Positions 1-9,205 of a stretch of DNA of 64,000 bases are shown one piece after another. The DNA is from Planctomycetaceae bacterium. GTDB taxonomy: Bacteria > Planctomycetota > Planctomycetia > Pirellulales > Pirellulaceae. Both the position numbers and the translations under genes were made by a program. The notes under the pieces were generated by a model. The model saw only the letters and a list, made by a program, of their open reading frames with translations, had not been told where the DNA came from and did no database searches. The DNA is taken from contig JACKHN010000011.1 in assembly GCA_020638975.1 (NCBI GenBank), positions 124,001 through 188,000 of the forward strand, written 5' to 3'. How positions within the stretch are numbered: the first letter of the stretch is position 1; each line of letters opens with the position of its first letter.

Positions 1-530
1 GGAACGCCGATCTCGTAATCGCTCATCGACCCAACGACTATCATCCCGATCACCGTTACACCGGCGTGCTGGTCCAGGATTCTGCCTACATGGTTGCGGT
101 GCCCTTTTTCTGTCCCGATACGCCGCCGCTGAAACGAAACCCGGTCTTCATGTACTTTCCCGACAATTTTGAGAAGCCGAATCCGTTTAAGCCGGACGTG
201 ATCGTGTCGATTGATGATGTCTTCGAAAAGAAGATGGATGCCGTCGATGCGTTGGTATCTCAGGTGTACGAAGGCGGGGCGTTGGGTTCGGAGGAAACAT
301 TGCGTCAGCGTCACGCGGACAATCCGATCGCTCGTCGCGAGTGGGCAACCGACAGCTGGCAGAAGCGGCAAGGCCGAATTGCCGATAAGCACCGCGCGGC
401 CTTAATCGACTGGTATGGCGAAGAAGAAGGCAAGGCGGTGAAGTACGCCGAAGCCTTTGAGATTTGCGAATACGGTCGCCAACCGAATCGAGAAGAGTTG
501 AAGAAGCTGTTTCCGTTCTTTGGTGATTGA
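1..530 (+). CDS. PIG-L (LmbE-like) deacetylase, 3' end only
   Basis: The 5' end lies outside the window; the reading frame is open from base 3 and gives 175 residues to the stop. Near the visible start is HRPNDYHPDHRYTG, which contains the HPDH metal-binding motif of the C-terminal half of PIG-L/LmbE N-deacetylases. These are zinc enzymes that remove N-acetyl groups from GlcNAc-type or related substrates. The following region, with its charged helices and the end FPFFGD, resembles the subfamily common in planctomycetes. The N-terminal AHPDD motif should lie just upstream. An internal GTG at 66 is in frame but would cut off the catalytic motif, so it is not the true start. The substrate cannot be told from this fragment. 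Confidence 0.85.
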   Translation, partial: NADLVIAHRPNDYHPDHRYTGVLVQDSAYMVAVPFFCPDTPPLKRNPVFMYFPDNFEKPNPFKPDVIVSIDDVFEKKMDAVDALVSQVYEGGALGSEETLRQRHADNPIARREWATDSWQKRQGRIADKHRAALIDWYGEEEGKAVKYAEAFEICEYGRQPNREELKKLFPFFGD

Positions 531-539
531 GTGATAGCC

Positions 540-1499
540 TTAATGTGAGGCCTTGAATTCGCGGAGCAATTGTCGCCAGGCATCTCGTTCGCGACTCGGT
601 AGAACCATCGGACGCAGCATGTTGCAACGAGCTTGCAGCGTTCGGTAAAACGACGCGTCGTCTTCGGCTTTTCGTAGCAACTTGCTGAGCGCCGATGTAT
701 CGCCGACGTCGAAATAGCCTGGATAATCTTCGCCCAATAATCCGATCGATCCCGAGATGCGCGACGCGATGACGGGCGTACCGACCGCGATCGCCTCCGA
801 GATGACATTCGCTCCCCCTTCGAGTCGAGAACTCAGCACCAACAAGCGTGCGCGAGCGAGCCGGCGTTTTGTTGCTGCCGGTGACAGTTCGCCGATCCAC
901 TGATAACGCGAGTTCCGCCGCATCTCGGCACGTGCTCGTTTCGCCATGGAATCGGTGAGTGCAGCGCCGATATGCACGATTCGAATGCGCGACGAACCGA
1001 CCAGCGAGCGAGCGGCCATCGCCGCTCGAAAGGGATCCTTCACCGTACGTAGATGTCCAATGACCGTGACTTCAAATACTGAACTCAGCGGGTCAGGTGG
1101 ATTTGTAAGCCCTGTTGCAGACTGCTGAATGACGCGTGCCTTGTCTCGGATATGCTTTGGCAGCGAGTTCACGCCCGCAGGCTGAAGCAACACGAGTCGA
1201 TTGGCTAATTCAAGTGATTGTTGAGCCACGCGATTCGTCTTGATGTCACGATACAAATCCGTTCCTGTTAACGCGACAATCAGGGGCGAGTTGGGACGAG
1301 CAGTGTGGAAATTTCGAATCGACGTGGCGCTCTTCTTGGCATGCAACGCGATCAAAACGTCACACCGTTGATCTGCAAACGACTCGGACAGCGTAACGCG
1401 ATGCCCCAGTTCACGTAACAACCGCGCCCAGCGGAGTGCGGTAATGCGATTGCCCTTGCGAGATCCTGGTGGCGCAGGAGTGACGATCAAGATCCGCAT
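540..1499 (-). CDS. senB-like: SenB-like selenosugar synthase (TIGR04348-type GT4 glycosyltransferase)
   Basis: A 319-residue GT-B fold glycosyltransferase. The N-terminus MRILIVTPAPPGSRKGN, ALHAKKS (51-57), GTDLYRD (79-85) and the donor-site motif EGGANVISE (227-235, with the two Glu of GT4 enzymes) are those of the TIGR04348 family. Its characterised member SenB joins a UDP-sugar to selenophosphate to make a selenosugar in selenoneine synthesis. The start is the ATG at 1499; the open frame continues upstream to 1763 but would run into the DUF1501 gene, and the extension has no family similarity. It begins 11 bp after the DUF1501 stop on the same strand, so the two are probably cotranscribed. 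The usual partners, SenA (EgtB-like) and SenC (SelD-like), are not in the window. The family call is firm; the selenosugar role is inferred. Confidence 0.8.
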   Translation of the reverse strand: MRILIVTPAPPGSRKGNRITALRWARLLRELGHRVTLSESFADQRCDVLIALHAKKSATSIRNFHTARPNSPLIVALTGTDLYRDIKTNRVAQQSLELANRLVLLQPAGVNSLPKHIRDKARVIQQSATGLTNPPDPLSSVFEVTVIGHLRTVKDPFRAAMAARSLVGSSRIRIVHIGAALTDSMAKRARAEMRRNSRYQWIGELSPAATKRRLARARLLVLSSRLEGGANVISEAIAVGTPVIASRISGSIGLLGEDYPGYFDVGDTSALSKLLRKAEDDASFYRTLQARCNMLRPMVLPSRERDAWRQLLREFKASH

Positions 1500-1510
1500 G
1501 CCGCTGCAAC

Positions 1511-2953
1511 TTACCCGAACAATTCCAGAACGGGCCGACCACCATCGACGATCGGAACTGGGCGATTTTGTGCGTCGTAGATCCTTGCTTCTGGATCGAT
1601 GCCAAGAGCGTGATAGATCGTTGCTGCCAAATCTTCTGGCGAAACGGGATTGCTGACGGCGTAGGCCGCATCCTTGTCCGTCTCGCCATAAATCAGTCCG
1701 CCCCGGATTCCGGCACCAGCGAGTACGGCTGGGAACAGCGTACTCCAATGATTGCGTCCCCACGCCTTGTTGGCTTGTGGCGTCCGTCCCATCTCTCCCA
1801 TGGCGACAACCAGTGTTTCGTCCAGCAGACCGCGATTTTCCAGATCAACAAGCAACGCCGACAGTGCTTGGTCCAAACCTGGTAGCAAATGCTTAGCGAC
1901 ATCTTCACTGTGCTGATGCGAATCCCAGCTGTATCCATCGACGCAATCGTAATGCACGGTGACAAACCGAGCTCCCGCTTCGACTAAACGTCGCGCGACC
2001 AGCGTTGACTGCCCGAACAGGTTGCGACCGTATTGATCGCGGAGCTTGTCGGATTCCTTGCGAATGTCGAAGGCGTTGCGAGTCTTCTCGGAGGTAACGA
2101 GTTCCAACGCTTGTTGTCGGAATTTGTCGAAAGCTTGGACGGATCCATATTCGTCCGCCAAACGACGCTGGTCGTCCAACTGTTGTAGCAACGACTTGCG
2201 GCGATCGAGTCGGTCGAGCGTTACGCCTTCACGGGCCTCCAAACCTTGAATCTGATAATTCAATTCGTCGTCGGTGCAATCTCGCCAGTATGGATTGTCT
2301 TTTGCATCGCGTTTATCAATTCGAGTGTTAAGCGGGTCGAACGCTCGCCCCAACCATCCGGCTGTTTCGCCGGGGCGTCGCAGTTGCACGCGGTACTCTT
2401 GCAGGCGACCGAGAAAGTTCGGCACGACCACGTACGGCGACATCTCGCGATTTGGATCATGCGGCATTTGCTGTGAGAAGTGCTTGACGACGGACCCCAT
2501 CGCCGGCCAATCGTTGGGTGTGACATTGAAACCGCCGCCGATCGGAATCTGCCAACGATGTCCCGTCTGGACGTAATGCCCGCCGCCACTGTGGTCGTTG
2601 AAGTCATGGGTCATCGTCTTGATGACCGCAAACTTGTCAGAGACCGCCGCACAGCGGGAAAGGTGTTCGCTTATCAGCAGCCCGGGTGTGCGACTGGCGA
2701 CCGGTTTGAACGGCCCGCGAATCTCTTCGGGAGCGTCGGGCTTCATGTCAAAGGTTTCGAGCTGACTTGGCCCGCCAAAACAGAACAAAAAGATGACCGA
2801 CTTAGCCCGTGCGTTCTGGAACGGCAATGTGGCTTCCGCTTGGAGCAACTTGGGCACCGTCAGCCCGAGCAGTCCTGCACCTCCGGCTTGAAGCAACTGT
2901 CGACGTGTAGTTCCCTCGCAGACGCGAGCTGGTTTTCCGAATACGTTCAGCAC
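1511..2953 (-). CDS. DUF1501 secreted protein (Tat signal)
   Basis: A 480-residue protein of the DUF1501 family, which has an alkaline phosphatase/sulfatase-like fold and is abundant in planctomycetes. A twin-arginine signal (TRRQLLQAGGAGLLGL, about 16-31) is followed by FLFCFGGPSQLETFDMKPD. The C-terminal half has the conserved GEMGRTP and GRNHWS segments of the family. The start is GTG at 2953, preceded by GGAG at seven bases. Many DUF1501 genes sit next to a DUF1549/DUF1553 haem protein; this one has none adjacent and is followed by the SenB-like gene. The protein should be exported folded. Its reaction is unknown. Confidence 0.9.
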   Translation of the reverse strand: MLNVFGKPARVCEGTTRRQLLQAGGAGLLGLTVPKLLQAEATLPFQNARAKSVIFLFCFGGPSQLETFDMKPDAPEEIRGPFKPVASRTPGLLISEHLSRCAAVSDKFAVIKTMTHDFNDHSGGGHYVQTGHRWQIPIGGGFNVTPNDWPAMGSVVKHFSQQMPHDPNREMSPYVVVPNFLGRLQEYRVQLRRPGETAGWLGRAFDPLNTRIDKRDAKDNPYWRDCTDDELNYQIQGLEAREGVTLDRLDRRKSLLQQLDDQRRLADEYGSVQAFDKFRQQALELVTSEKTRNAFDIRKESDKLRDQYGRNLFGQSTLVARRLVEAGARFVTVHYDCVDGYSWDSHQHSEDVAKHLLPGLDQALSALLVDLENRGLLDETLVVAMGEMGRTPQANKAWGRNHWSTLFPAVLAGAGIRGGLIYGETDKDAAYAVSNPVSPEDLAATIYHALGIDPEARIYDAQNRPVPIVDGGRPVLELFG

Positions 2954-3082
2954 GATTTCGCTCCATTGTGACTTGCTGCCAAGGTAACCCTTCGCGAGCT
3001 AGCAAGCAACTGGAATCGCAACCCCGCGACTGCTAGCAGATGTACCTCAACACGGGTAGTGGCACAGTTTCAAATCCCTGAA

Positions 3083-3131
3083 CGTAGGACGGCCACTCTT
3101 GACCGTCTTTTGTCGGGCAGGAGTGCCCGAC
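3083..3131. repeat. Short intergenic hairpins, relic of a dispersed palindrome
   Basis: Bases 3083-3106 read like one arm of the GTAGGATGG-type palindromes found at 48324 and 61759 (here GTAGGACGGCCACTCTTGACC) but have no long second arm. Directly after it, 3112-3119 and 3124-3131 form a perfect 8-bp stem around a 4-base loop (GTCGGGCA / TGCCCGAC). It lies in the gap between the DUF1501 gene and the small secreted protein, about 100 bp before the latter's start. A transcriptional role is possible but not shown. Confidence 0.5.
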
Positions 3132-3231
3132 TTACGGCACACTGTACCACTACCTCAACACGACCGACCTTGCCGCGTCGTGCGAGATCGATTACAAGCC
3201 GCCAGCTACTATTAAGACGGAAGGCTCGAAA

Positions 3232-3558
3232 ATGCAAAGAATTGTTCTATTACTTCTGGCGACATACTTTGGTGCATTCAGCTACGTCGGCTTGGAATCC
3301 GTCAACGCACAAACGACCGCTGCGAATGTCGCGGATCTCCACCAACAACTCAAGAGCGGCCTCAAAGCTCGTCGACCACAAGAGTTTGCGTTCATCGCGA
3401 AGGTGGTAACGATGGTTGAAAATGACCATCTTCCGATCGATCTGGTCATCAGCACATTTCTCTGGGTGCGTCAGAATCCGCAGGCGAGAGATTATCCCTT
3501 CGTCTACTTCCAGCAAGCGCTCCGCGAGCGAGCGAAGCGATTAGGCATCACGGTGTAA
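3232..3558 (+). CDS. Small secreted protein of unknown function
   Basis: A 108-residue protein that I do not recognise. A clear Sec signal peptide (hydrophobic 4-17, likely cleavage after VNA-Q near residue 26) is followed by a soluble, mostly helical domain with alternating charged and hydrophobic residues, ending LRERAKRLGITV. The mature segment mentions no metal or haem motif. It stands alone between two minus-strand genes (DUF1501 and dihydroorotase), so it needs its own promoter in 2954-3231. The signal peptide and the codon pattern make it a likely real gene. The overlapping frame at 3059-3409 has neither and was discarded. Confidence 0.65.
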   Translation: MQRIVLLLLATYFGAFSYVGLESVNAQTTAANVADLHQQLKSGLKARRPQEFAFIAKVVTMVENDHLPIDLVISTFLWVRQNPQARDYPFVYFQQALRERAKRLGITV

Positions 3559-3588
3559 GTCCACTCGTCGATGTTCCACTCGCCAATG

Positions 3589-4917
3589 CTACTGCGTCGC
3601 CCAATAGCCGCCTCGTGCATGATCGTAGATCGCTTCGCTGCCGCGTTGCGACTCGTCGAAGCTTCCATCACGAAACACTTCGTGTCCCATCACCCATGTC
3701 CGCACGGGCCATCCGGTAAGCGACTCGCCATCCCATGGACTCCACTTGCTCTTCGTCTCCTGCTCCGCATTGCGAATGGTCGCCACTTTGTTGAGGTCGA
3801 CGAGGACTAGGTCGGCGTCGTAACCGACTGCGATGCGGCCCTTGTCGACGATATCCCAAACACGCGCCGGCGCGTCGCACATCCATTGCACAACCTGTTC
3901 GATCGTGCAGCGGCCTTGATGGACTTGGTTCAGCATCAACGCCAGAGAGTTTTCGACCGCTGGCAAACCGGACGGCGATTTCGGATAGGGTTGGCGTTTC
4001 TCTTCCAGTGTGTGGGGAGCGTGGTCCGTCGCGATGACCTGAATCAATCCGTTGAGCAACGCTTGCCAAAGTTGCTCGTTATCCTCTTTCATTTTGATGG
4101 ACGGATTCATTTGCACTAACGAGCCAAGCCGCGCATAGTCCTCGACATTGAAGAACAGATGGTGTGGACAAGCTTCTGCCGTGATCAAGTTTCCATGATC
4201 GGCGAGCAACGGTGTCTCGGCACCTGTCGACACATGTAAGACGTGGAAGCGATGATTGTGCCGCTTGGCGAGATCAATCGCACGGCGCGTCGCGATGATT
4301 GCGGCCTTGTGGTCCCGAATTCGCGAATGGTCGCGGATGTCGGTTGTGCCGGCAAGTCGCTCCGTATTTGCCCGGACGGTCGCTTCGTCTTCACAGTGAG
4401 CACACGCCGGTAACGTCGTCTCCGCAAAGATGCGTTCGAGAGCCTCTTGCGAATCGACCAGCAAGTTGCCCGTGCTCGAACCGATAAAGATCTTGATGCC
4501 GGGAGTTCGGTGAGCTTGTTTGAGGACCTCGACGTTATTGGGCGTGGCGCCGATATAGAAGCCATAGTTGACCAAGCTCTTTCCGGCGGCCAACGCCAAC
4601 TTACTTTCCAACGCTTCCTGCGTGATCGTGTTGGGGTTCGTATTGGGCATCTCCAGGAAAGTCGTTACCCCGCCCTTCGCACAGGCTCGACTCGCGGTGT
4701 ACAGGTCTTCCTTATGAGTGAGCCCAGGTTCGCGAAAGTGAACTTGGTCATCAATCACACCGGGCAAAAGATGGAGCCCCTTCGCATCGACAACTTCATC
4801 GGCGGGTGATTGGATCGCTACATCGATGTCAGCAATTGTTGCACCGTCGATCAAAACGGATGTACATAAGGTCGAATCAGGAAGTACGACGGTTGCATTC
4901 TTAATGAGGGTTTTCAT
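3589..4917 (-). CDS. pyrC: Dihydroorotase, class [11 protein letters not shown] subtype
   Basis: A 442-residue amidohydrolase for the third step of pyrimidine synthesis (carbamoyl aspartate to dihydroorotate). The signature [10 protein letters not shown] (56-65) has the second metal His (H60), but the usual first His of the HxH pair is Gln (Q58). Other expected residues are visible: K142 in [11 protein letters not shown] (candidate carboxylated lysine), H174 in AHCEDE, H228 in [10 protein letters not shown], and D298 in ATDHAPHT. The [10 protein letters not shown] form is also seen in Bacteroidetes-type dihydroorotases, so it is a subfamily trait rather than damage. It stands alone, 135 bp from the divergent DUF1549/1553 gene. 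A hydantoinase-type role cannot be ruled out. Confidence 0.85.
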   Translation of the reverse strand: MKTLIKNATVVLPDSTLCTSVLIDGATIADIDVAIQSPADEVVDAKGLHLLPGVIDDQVHFREPGLTHKEDLYTASRACAKGGVTTFLEMPNTNPNTITQEALESKLALAAGKSLVNYGFYIGATPNNVEVLKQAHRTPGIKIFIGSSTGNLLVDSQEALERIFAETTLPACAHCEDEATVRANTERLAGTTDIRDHSRIRDHKAAIIATRRAIDLAKRHNHRFHVLHVSTGAETPLLADHGNLITAEACPHHLFFNVEDYARLGSLVQMNPSIKMKEDNEQLWQALLNGLIQVIATDHAPHTLEEKRQPYPKSPSGLPAVENSLALMLNQVHQGRCTIEQVVQWMCDAPARVWDIVDKGRIAVGYDADLVLVDLNKVATIRNAEQETKSKWSPWDGESLTGWPVRTWVMGHEVFRDGSFDESQRGSEAIYDHARGGYWATQ

Positions 4918-5052
4918 GCCAGAACGCTACACAACATCAGACAGTTCATCAATCGCCCATCGTTGGAACGATCGATAGCTCGCCTCTACAGGCGGAACAC
5001 GACTCAGATTTCCCTTTAGATTTCTTGCATTCTTTGGGGCAATCACGAAATA

Positions 5053-7254
5053 ATGGGTGCCATGCACCAAAACTGGAACTTCATAGCGACGATTCTTTCC
5101 GGGATGGTGGTATTCGTCAGCCAAATTGCCATTTGTGCCGAGCCCTCGCATTGGTCCTACCTTCCCGTAGTACGTCCAACGGTTCCATTCGTCGACGATG
5201 GCGTGAGCGTGAATCCGATTGATCGATTCGTTGCGAAGCGATTGGAGCAGGGATACTCGCAACTTTCACAGGACGCTGATCGCGCGACGTTAGTGCGCCG
5301 TGTGACGCTCGACTTAATTGGCTTGCCGCCGACGCCCGCCGAAGTTCGATCATTCGTCGAAGACACGTCACCGGATGCCTATGAGCGGCTGGTCGATCGT
5401 CTGCTGGGATCGCCGCACTATGGCGAACACTGGGCACGCCCTTGGTTGGATCTTTGCCATTACGCAGATACCGATGGTTACTTGACGGACCAGACTCGAC
5501 CAGTCGCCTGGAGATATCGAGCTTGGCTTGTCGATGCCCTGAACGATGGGATGCCATTCGACCAGTTCACGATCGAGCAACTTGCGGGCGATCTGTTGCC
5601 GGAGGCAACGATTCAACAAAAACTCGCCACAGGATTACTGCGGCAAACCTTAAGTAATCGTGAAGGCGGAGCCGATCCTGTCGAGTTTCGTGTGAAGCAA
5701 GTGATCGATCGGACATCGATGGTAGGCGAGATCTGGATGGGGCTGACCGTTGGTTGTGCACAATGTCACGATCACAAATACGACGACATCTCACAACAAG
5801 AGTTCTACGAGTTGTACGCCTTTCTCGATGCTGCTGACGAAATCAATATCGATGCCCCGTTGCCCGACGAACGAGAAGCGTACGAGGCTGCTCTGCCGGA
5901 GTATCATCGCCGGCGAAAGGAGTTGCTCGCGCCGCTCGCATCCGAAATCGAGGAGCTTCAGTCCCGCTGGGAAGAAAAGATTCTGGCGGCCCGCGATAAT
6001 CCGGGCAAAGACTGGTATTGGGATCGCCAATGGGAGTTGCTCGGGTTGGTGTGGGGCGGTGGCCTGGGTGAAGGACAACTCGAGGGTTGGCAGATCGCAT
6101 TGCTCGACCCGGCGAAACGATCGCAGTTGCAAAAGGATCGTCTACTCGACTACTTCCTGCCCAAAGCGGATACGATCGACGCGGCCAGGGCGAAAGAGTT
6201 GAAACTGAGCGAGTTGAACGCCGAGTTGCAGAAGCTTCATGCAACTTTGCCCAAGGTGACGCGTGCCCCAACTATGATGCAAACGCAAACTCCACGCACG
6301 ACATTCGTACACCTCGCCGGCGACTTTCGTGATCGGGGGGATGAAGTTTCTCCAGGCACGTTAGATGTCTTACCTGAAATCAATTCAACATGTCTCGACC
6401 GATTGGCCCTTGCTCGCTGGTTAGTCTCAGAAGAACATCCGCTCACGGCACGTGTCGCGGTGAATCGCATGTGGCAACAGTTCTTTGGTCAGGGGATCGT
6501 TGCGACGGTTGGTGATTTCGGAGTTCGTGGCACACGGCCAACGGATCCGGAGTTGTTAGATTGGCTGGCTGGCGAGTTTATTCGTAGTGGCTGGAACGTG
6601 AAAGCGATGCAGCGACTGATTGTGACATCGGCCACCTATCGACAAGCGACTTTAAAACCCCTCCGGCTGTCCGCCGAGCAAATACGCGACGCAGTCTTGT
6701 CGACGAGCGGCTTGTGGGATTCGCGAGTTGGCGGGCCCAGTGTTCGTCCGCCGCAACCGGCCAGCGTTTCGCAAGAGAGTTATGGGAACACTTGGGAAGT
6801 GAGCGAAGGTGGCGATCGATATCGTCGTGGCCTCTACACTTGGGTCCAACGAACATCGCCGTTCGCGATGCACATCACATTCGACGCACCAAACCCGAAC
6901 CATATTTGTACCCGACGCGACCGCTCCAATACGCCGCTGCAAGCGTTAACGCTGCTGAACGATCCTGTGATTCACGAAGCCGCCGGAGCGTTGGCGCAAC
7001 GCGTGCAACGAGAAGTCAACAGTGATGACGAGCAACGCGTGACCCACGCGTTCCGACTGTGTCTCGCGCGCGATCCCAAACCGCCGGAGCTTGTCGTGTT
7101 GTGTGAGTTGCTTCAGCGGTTGCGGAAAGATTCGGAACTAAGCAAGATCGATGCCGCATCGGCCCCGCTGGCTTCGAATGTTGTCGGCGATCCAACCTGG
7201 ACGATCCTGTGTAGTGTACTCTTCAACCTCCATGAGTTCGTCACAAGGAATTGA
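5053..7254 (+). CDS. DUF1549/DUF1553 planctomycete protein with CxxCH motif
   Basis: A 733-residue exported protein. It has an N-terminal hydrophobic signal (about 8-27), a DUF1549 (PSCyt2) domain at about 50-260 (NPIDRFVAKRLE, LIGLPPTPAEV, HYGEHWARPWLDL) and a DUF1553 (PSD1) domain at about 435-710 (LARWLVSEEHPLTARVAVNR, FFGQGIVATVGDFG, NTPLQALTLLNDP). C235-A-Q-C-H239 is a c-type haem attachment motif within DUF1549. Unlike many relatives it lacks the N-terminal PSCyt1 cytochrome domain. The stop is followed after one base by the ATG of a DUF1501 gene, the classic planctomycete pair, so the two are probably cotranscribed and act together outside the cytoplasmic membrane. Two ATGs (5053, 5062) are possible starts. 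The biochemical role is unknown. Confidence 0.9.
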   Translation: MGAMHQNWNFIATILSGMVVFVSQIAICAEPSHWSYLPVVRPTVPFVDDGVSVNPIDRFVAKRLEQGYSQLSQDADRATLVRRVTLDLIGLPPTPAEVRSFVEDTSPDAYERLVDRLLGSPHYGEHWARPWLDLCHYADTDGYLTDQTRPVAWRYRAWLVDALNDGMPFDQFTIEQLAGDLLPEATIQQKLATGLLRQTLSNREGGADPVEFRVKQVIDRTSMVGEIWMGLTVGCAQCHDHKYDDISQQEFYELYAFLDAADEINIDAPLPDEREAYEAALPEYHRRRKELLAPLASEIEELQSRWEEKILAARDNPGKDWYWDRQWELLGLVWGGGLGEGQLEGWQIALLDPAKRSQLQKDRLLDYFLPKADTIDAARAKELKLSELNAELQKLHATLPKVTRAPTMMQTQTPRTTFVHLAGDFRDRGDEVSPGTLDVLPEINSTCLDRLALARWLVSEEHPLTARVAVNRMWQQFFGQGIVATVGDFGVRGTRPTDPELLDWLAGEFIRSGWNVKAMQRLIVTSATYRQATLKPLRLSAEQIRDAVLSTSGLWDSRVGGPSVRPPQPASVSQESYGNTWEVSEGGDRYRRGLYTWVQRTSPFAMHITFDAPNPNHICTRRDRSNTPLQALTLLNDPVIHEAAGALAQRVQREVNSDDEQRVTHAFRLCLARDPKPPELVVLCELLQRLRKDSELSKIDAASAPLASNVVGDPTWTILCSVLFNLHEFVTRN

Positions 7255-7255
7255 G

Positions 7256-8689
7256 ATGGGCATGACTGACCTGCTCGCGTTTCAGAACCGACGACAGTTT
7301 CTGCAACACACCGCCTGCGGGCTAGGCGGTATTGCGTTGTCTGCGCTGACGCGAAGTTCGATGTCGGCGGATCGTTCTAGTCCTTTGACTCCTCGCGCCT
7401 CGCACTTCAAGCCACGTGCGAAGAACGTGATTTTCATCTTTATGTCGGGCGCGCCGAGCCAATACGACTTGTTTCTGCCCAAACCGGCGATGCACCGTCT
7501 CCACCGACAACCAGTTCCCGAATCGTTCCTGCATGACTTGGACGACGCGTTGATCAAAGGCAGCGCACAAGTCTTTGCCAGCCCACGGACGTTCTCGAAG
7601 CATGGCGAATGCGGCATGGACTTTTCCGATTACGTGCCACATCTGGCGAAGTGTGCGGACGAGTTGTGTATGGTGCGCTCGATGCATACGGATGTTTCGA
7701 ACCATCATCCAGCTCAACTTATGATGAATTGCGGTGTGCCGCTGTTCGGCCATCCGTCAATGGGGTCGTGGGTGACTTACGGGCTGGGCAGTGAGGCCGA
7801 TGATTTGCCGGGCTACGTGGTACTGTTGTCAAACTCGGGTGAAGGTGTGGATGGCGGATCGTCTTTGTGGAACAACGGGTTCCTGCCGTCGGAGTACCGC
7901 GGAGTCAACTTCCGCAGTACCGGCGACCCAATCTTGCACTTGACGTCGCCCCCTGGAGTCAACGCCCACACGCAGCGATTACGGCTCGATGCGATTCGGA
8001 CTCTCAACGAACTGCGATTTCAAGACACGGGAAATAGCGAGATCGAATCGCGGATCGCGGCGTATGAACTGGCGTATCGAATGCAATCGGCGGCCCCCGA
8101 TTTGGTCAACCTGTCGGACGAGACTGCACGAACGCGGAGCATGTACGGTCTCGATGACGATAAGACACAATCGTTTGGTGCCAACTGTCTGTTGGCGCGA
8201 CGGATGGTTGAGCGAGGCGTCCGTTTCGTGCAGTTGTATCATTCGACCTGGGACGATCACTCAAATCTCAACACCAAGCTCAAGACAAATTGCGACATGA
8301 CCGATCTGCCGGCTGCCGGATTGATCCAAGACTTGAAGCAACGCGGTCTGCTCGATGAAACGTTGGTGATCTGGGGCGGCGAGTTCGGTCGTACGCCGAT
8401 GAACGAAGTCCGGCGCGGCAACGCTTTCGGAAAGGAGGGACGCGATCATCATCCGTTCGCCTTTACGATGCTGTTAGCCGGCGGCGGGATTAAGGGAGGT
8501 CAGGTCGTTGGCGACACGGATGAACTGGGTTATCATCCGACCAAAGATCCCATTCACGTTCATGATCTACAGGCGACGATCTTGCATTGCTTGGGGATGG
8601 ATCACGAACAGCTCACTTTTCGGCACCAAGGTCGCGATTTCCGTTTGACCGACGTTGGCGGGAACGTCGTTGCGAAACTGCTTGCGTGA
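7256..8689 (+). CDS. DUF1501 secreted protein, partner of the DUF1549/1553 protein
   Basis: A 477-residue DUF1501 protein. The start at 7256 follows the upstream stop by one base and is preceded by AAGGAA; an in-frame extension to 7151 lies inside the upstream gene. The N-terminus has a twin-arginine-like signal (NRRQFLQHTACGLGGIALSA). Family landmarks are IFMSGAPSQYDLF, LLARRMVERGVRFVQLYH, WGGEFGRTPM and the GRDHHPFAF segment, which resembles metal- or phosphate-site regions of the sulfatase-like fold. Its neighbour haem protein suggests an extracytoplasmic redox or hydrolytic complex, but no substrate is established. Confidence 0.9.
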   Translation: MGMTDLLAFQNRRQFLQHTACGLGGIALSALTRSSMSADRSSPLTPRASHFKPRAKNVIFIFMSGAPSQYDLFLPKPAMHRLHRQPVPESFLHDLDDALIKGSAQVFASPRTFSKHGECGMDFSDYVPHLAKCADELCMVRSMHTDVSNHHPAQLMMNCGVPLFGHPSMGSWVTYGLGSEADDLPGYVVLLSNSGEGVDGGSSLWNNGFLPSEYRGVNFRSTGDPILHLTSPPGVNAHTQRLRLDAIRTLNELRFQDTGNSEIESRIAAYELAYRMQSAAPDLVNLSDETARTRSMYGLDDDKTQSFGANCLLARRMVERGVRFVQLYHSTWDDHSNLNTKLKTNCDMTDLPAAGLIQDLKQRGLLDETLVIWGGEFGRTPMNEVRRGNAFGKEGRDHHPFAFTMLLAGGGIKGGQVVGDTDELGYHPTKDPIHVHDLQATILHCLGMDHEQLTFRHQGRDFRLTDVGGNVVAKLLA

Positions 8690-8705
8690 ACGTTCCACGG
8701 CGCGA

Positions 8706-9053
8706 TCAAGTGCTCATTGGTGTAAGCCACTGTTCGAATTCGCAGTGAACCTCGAATCGTCGCGTGTCATCATCGGTGGATTTGCTTTGACATCCAACGA
8801 CGCGCGCCGACGCGTACCGTGGCTTCTGCGAAGTGCCCAACATGATTAACAGCCAATCGCTGCTCGGCCAGCGTGTTGTCGAAAACGAAACGCCCGTGTG
8901 TGACAAGTCTAGCGCTTTGACGGGTCGCAGTTCTGAAGTCGCGGGAAGTGTGCCGTTGTGTTCGATCACGCCCAGCACGGCTCCATAGGACACTCGCGCG
9001 GAACTACGGCGATCGTTGTCTTGTTCGATGTCGGCAGTCAGAAGTGTTGGCAT
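8706..9053 (-). CDS. PilZ-like domain protein
   Basis: A 115-residue single-domain protein. RRSSAR (15-20) matches the RxxxR c-di-GMP-binding box of PilZ domains, and DLSHTG (49-54) matches the D/NxSxxG box about 30 residues later. The rest predicts beta strands (VRYASARVVGCQ, FEVHCEFEQWL) as in the PilZ barrel. The start was placed at 9053, after an AGGAC about seven bases upstream; the frame stays open to 9158, but that extension resembles nothing. It converges with the DUF1501 gene (16-bp gap). A diguanylate cyclase lies at 25028, so a c-di-GMP circuit exists in this genome. Confidence 0.75.
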   Translation of the reverse strand: MPTLLTADIEQDNDRRSSARVSYGAVLGVIEHNGTLPATSELRPVKALDLSHTGVSFSTTRWPSSDWLLIMLGTSQKPRYASARVVGCQSKSTDDDTRRFEVHCEFEQWLTPMST

Positions 9054-9205
9054 CGTCAAAGTCCTATTACCAGAATGCGCCGAGCGCCGGTGAACTACTT
9101 GGGTATATACGTTGGCGATCTCACCCTGTCCAACACCGGACACCATTCGAGTCGGCACAGTGGCGGTTGCGCCGATCGAATCGGTTGTAGCACGGAACGT
9201 ATGAC

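Noticed and set aside
1500..1763. N-terminal extension of the SenB-like frame
   Set aside because: It overlaps the DUF1501 gene on the same strand and lacks family similarity; ATG 1499 begins the conserved fold.
3059..3409. 116-codon frame overlapping the small secreted protein
   Set aside because: Arg/Ser/Thr-rich with no signal or domain; the 3232 frame has a clean signal peptide.
4927..5262. 111-codon minus frame upstream of the DUF1549/1553 gene
   Set aside because: Mostly antisense to the start of a well supported gene, with no recognisable domain.
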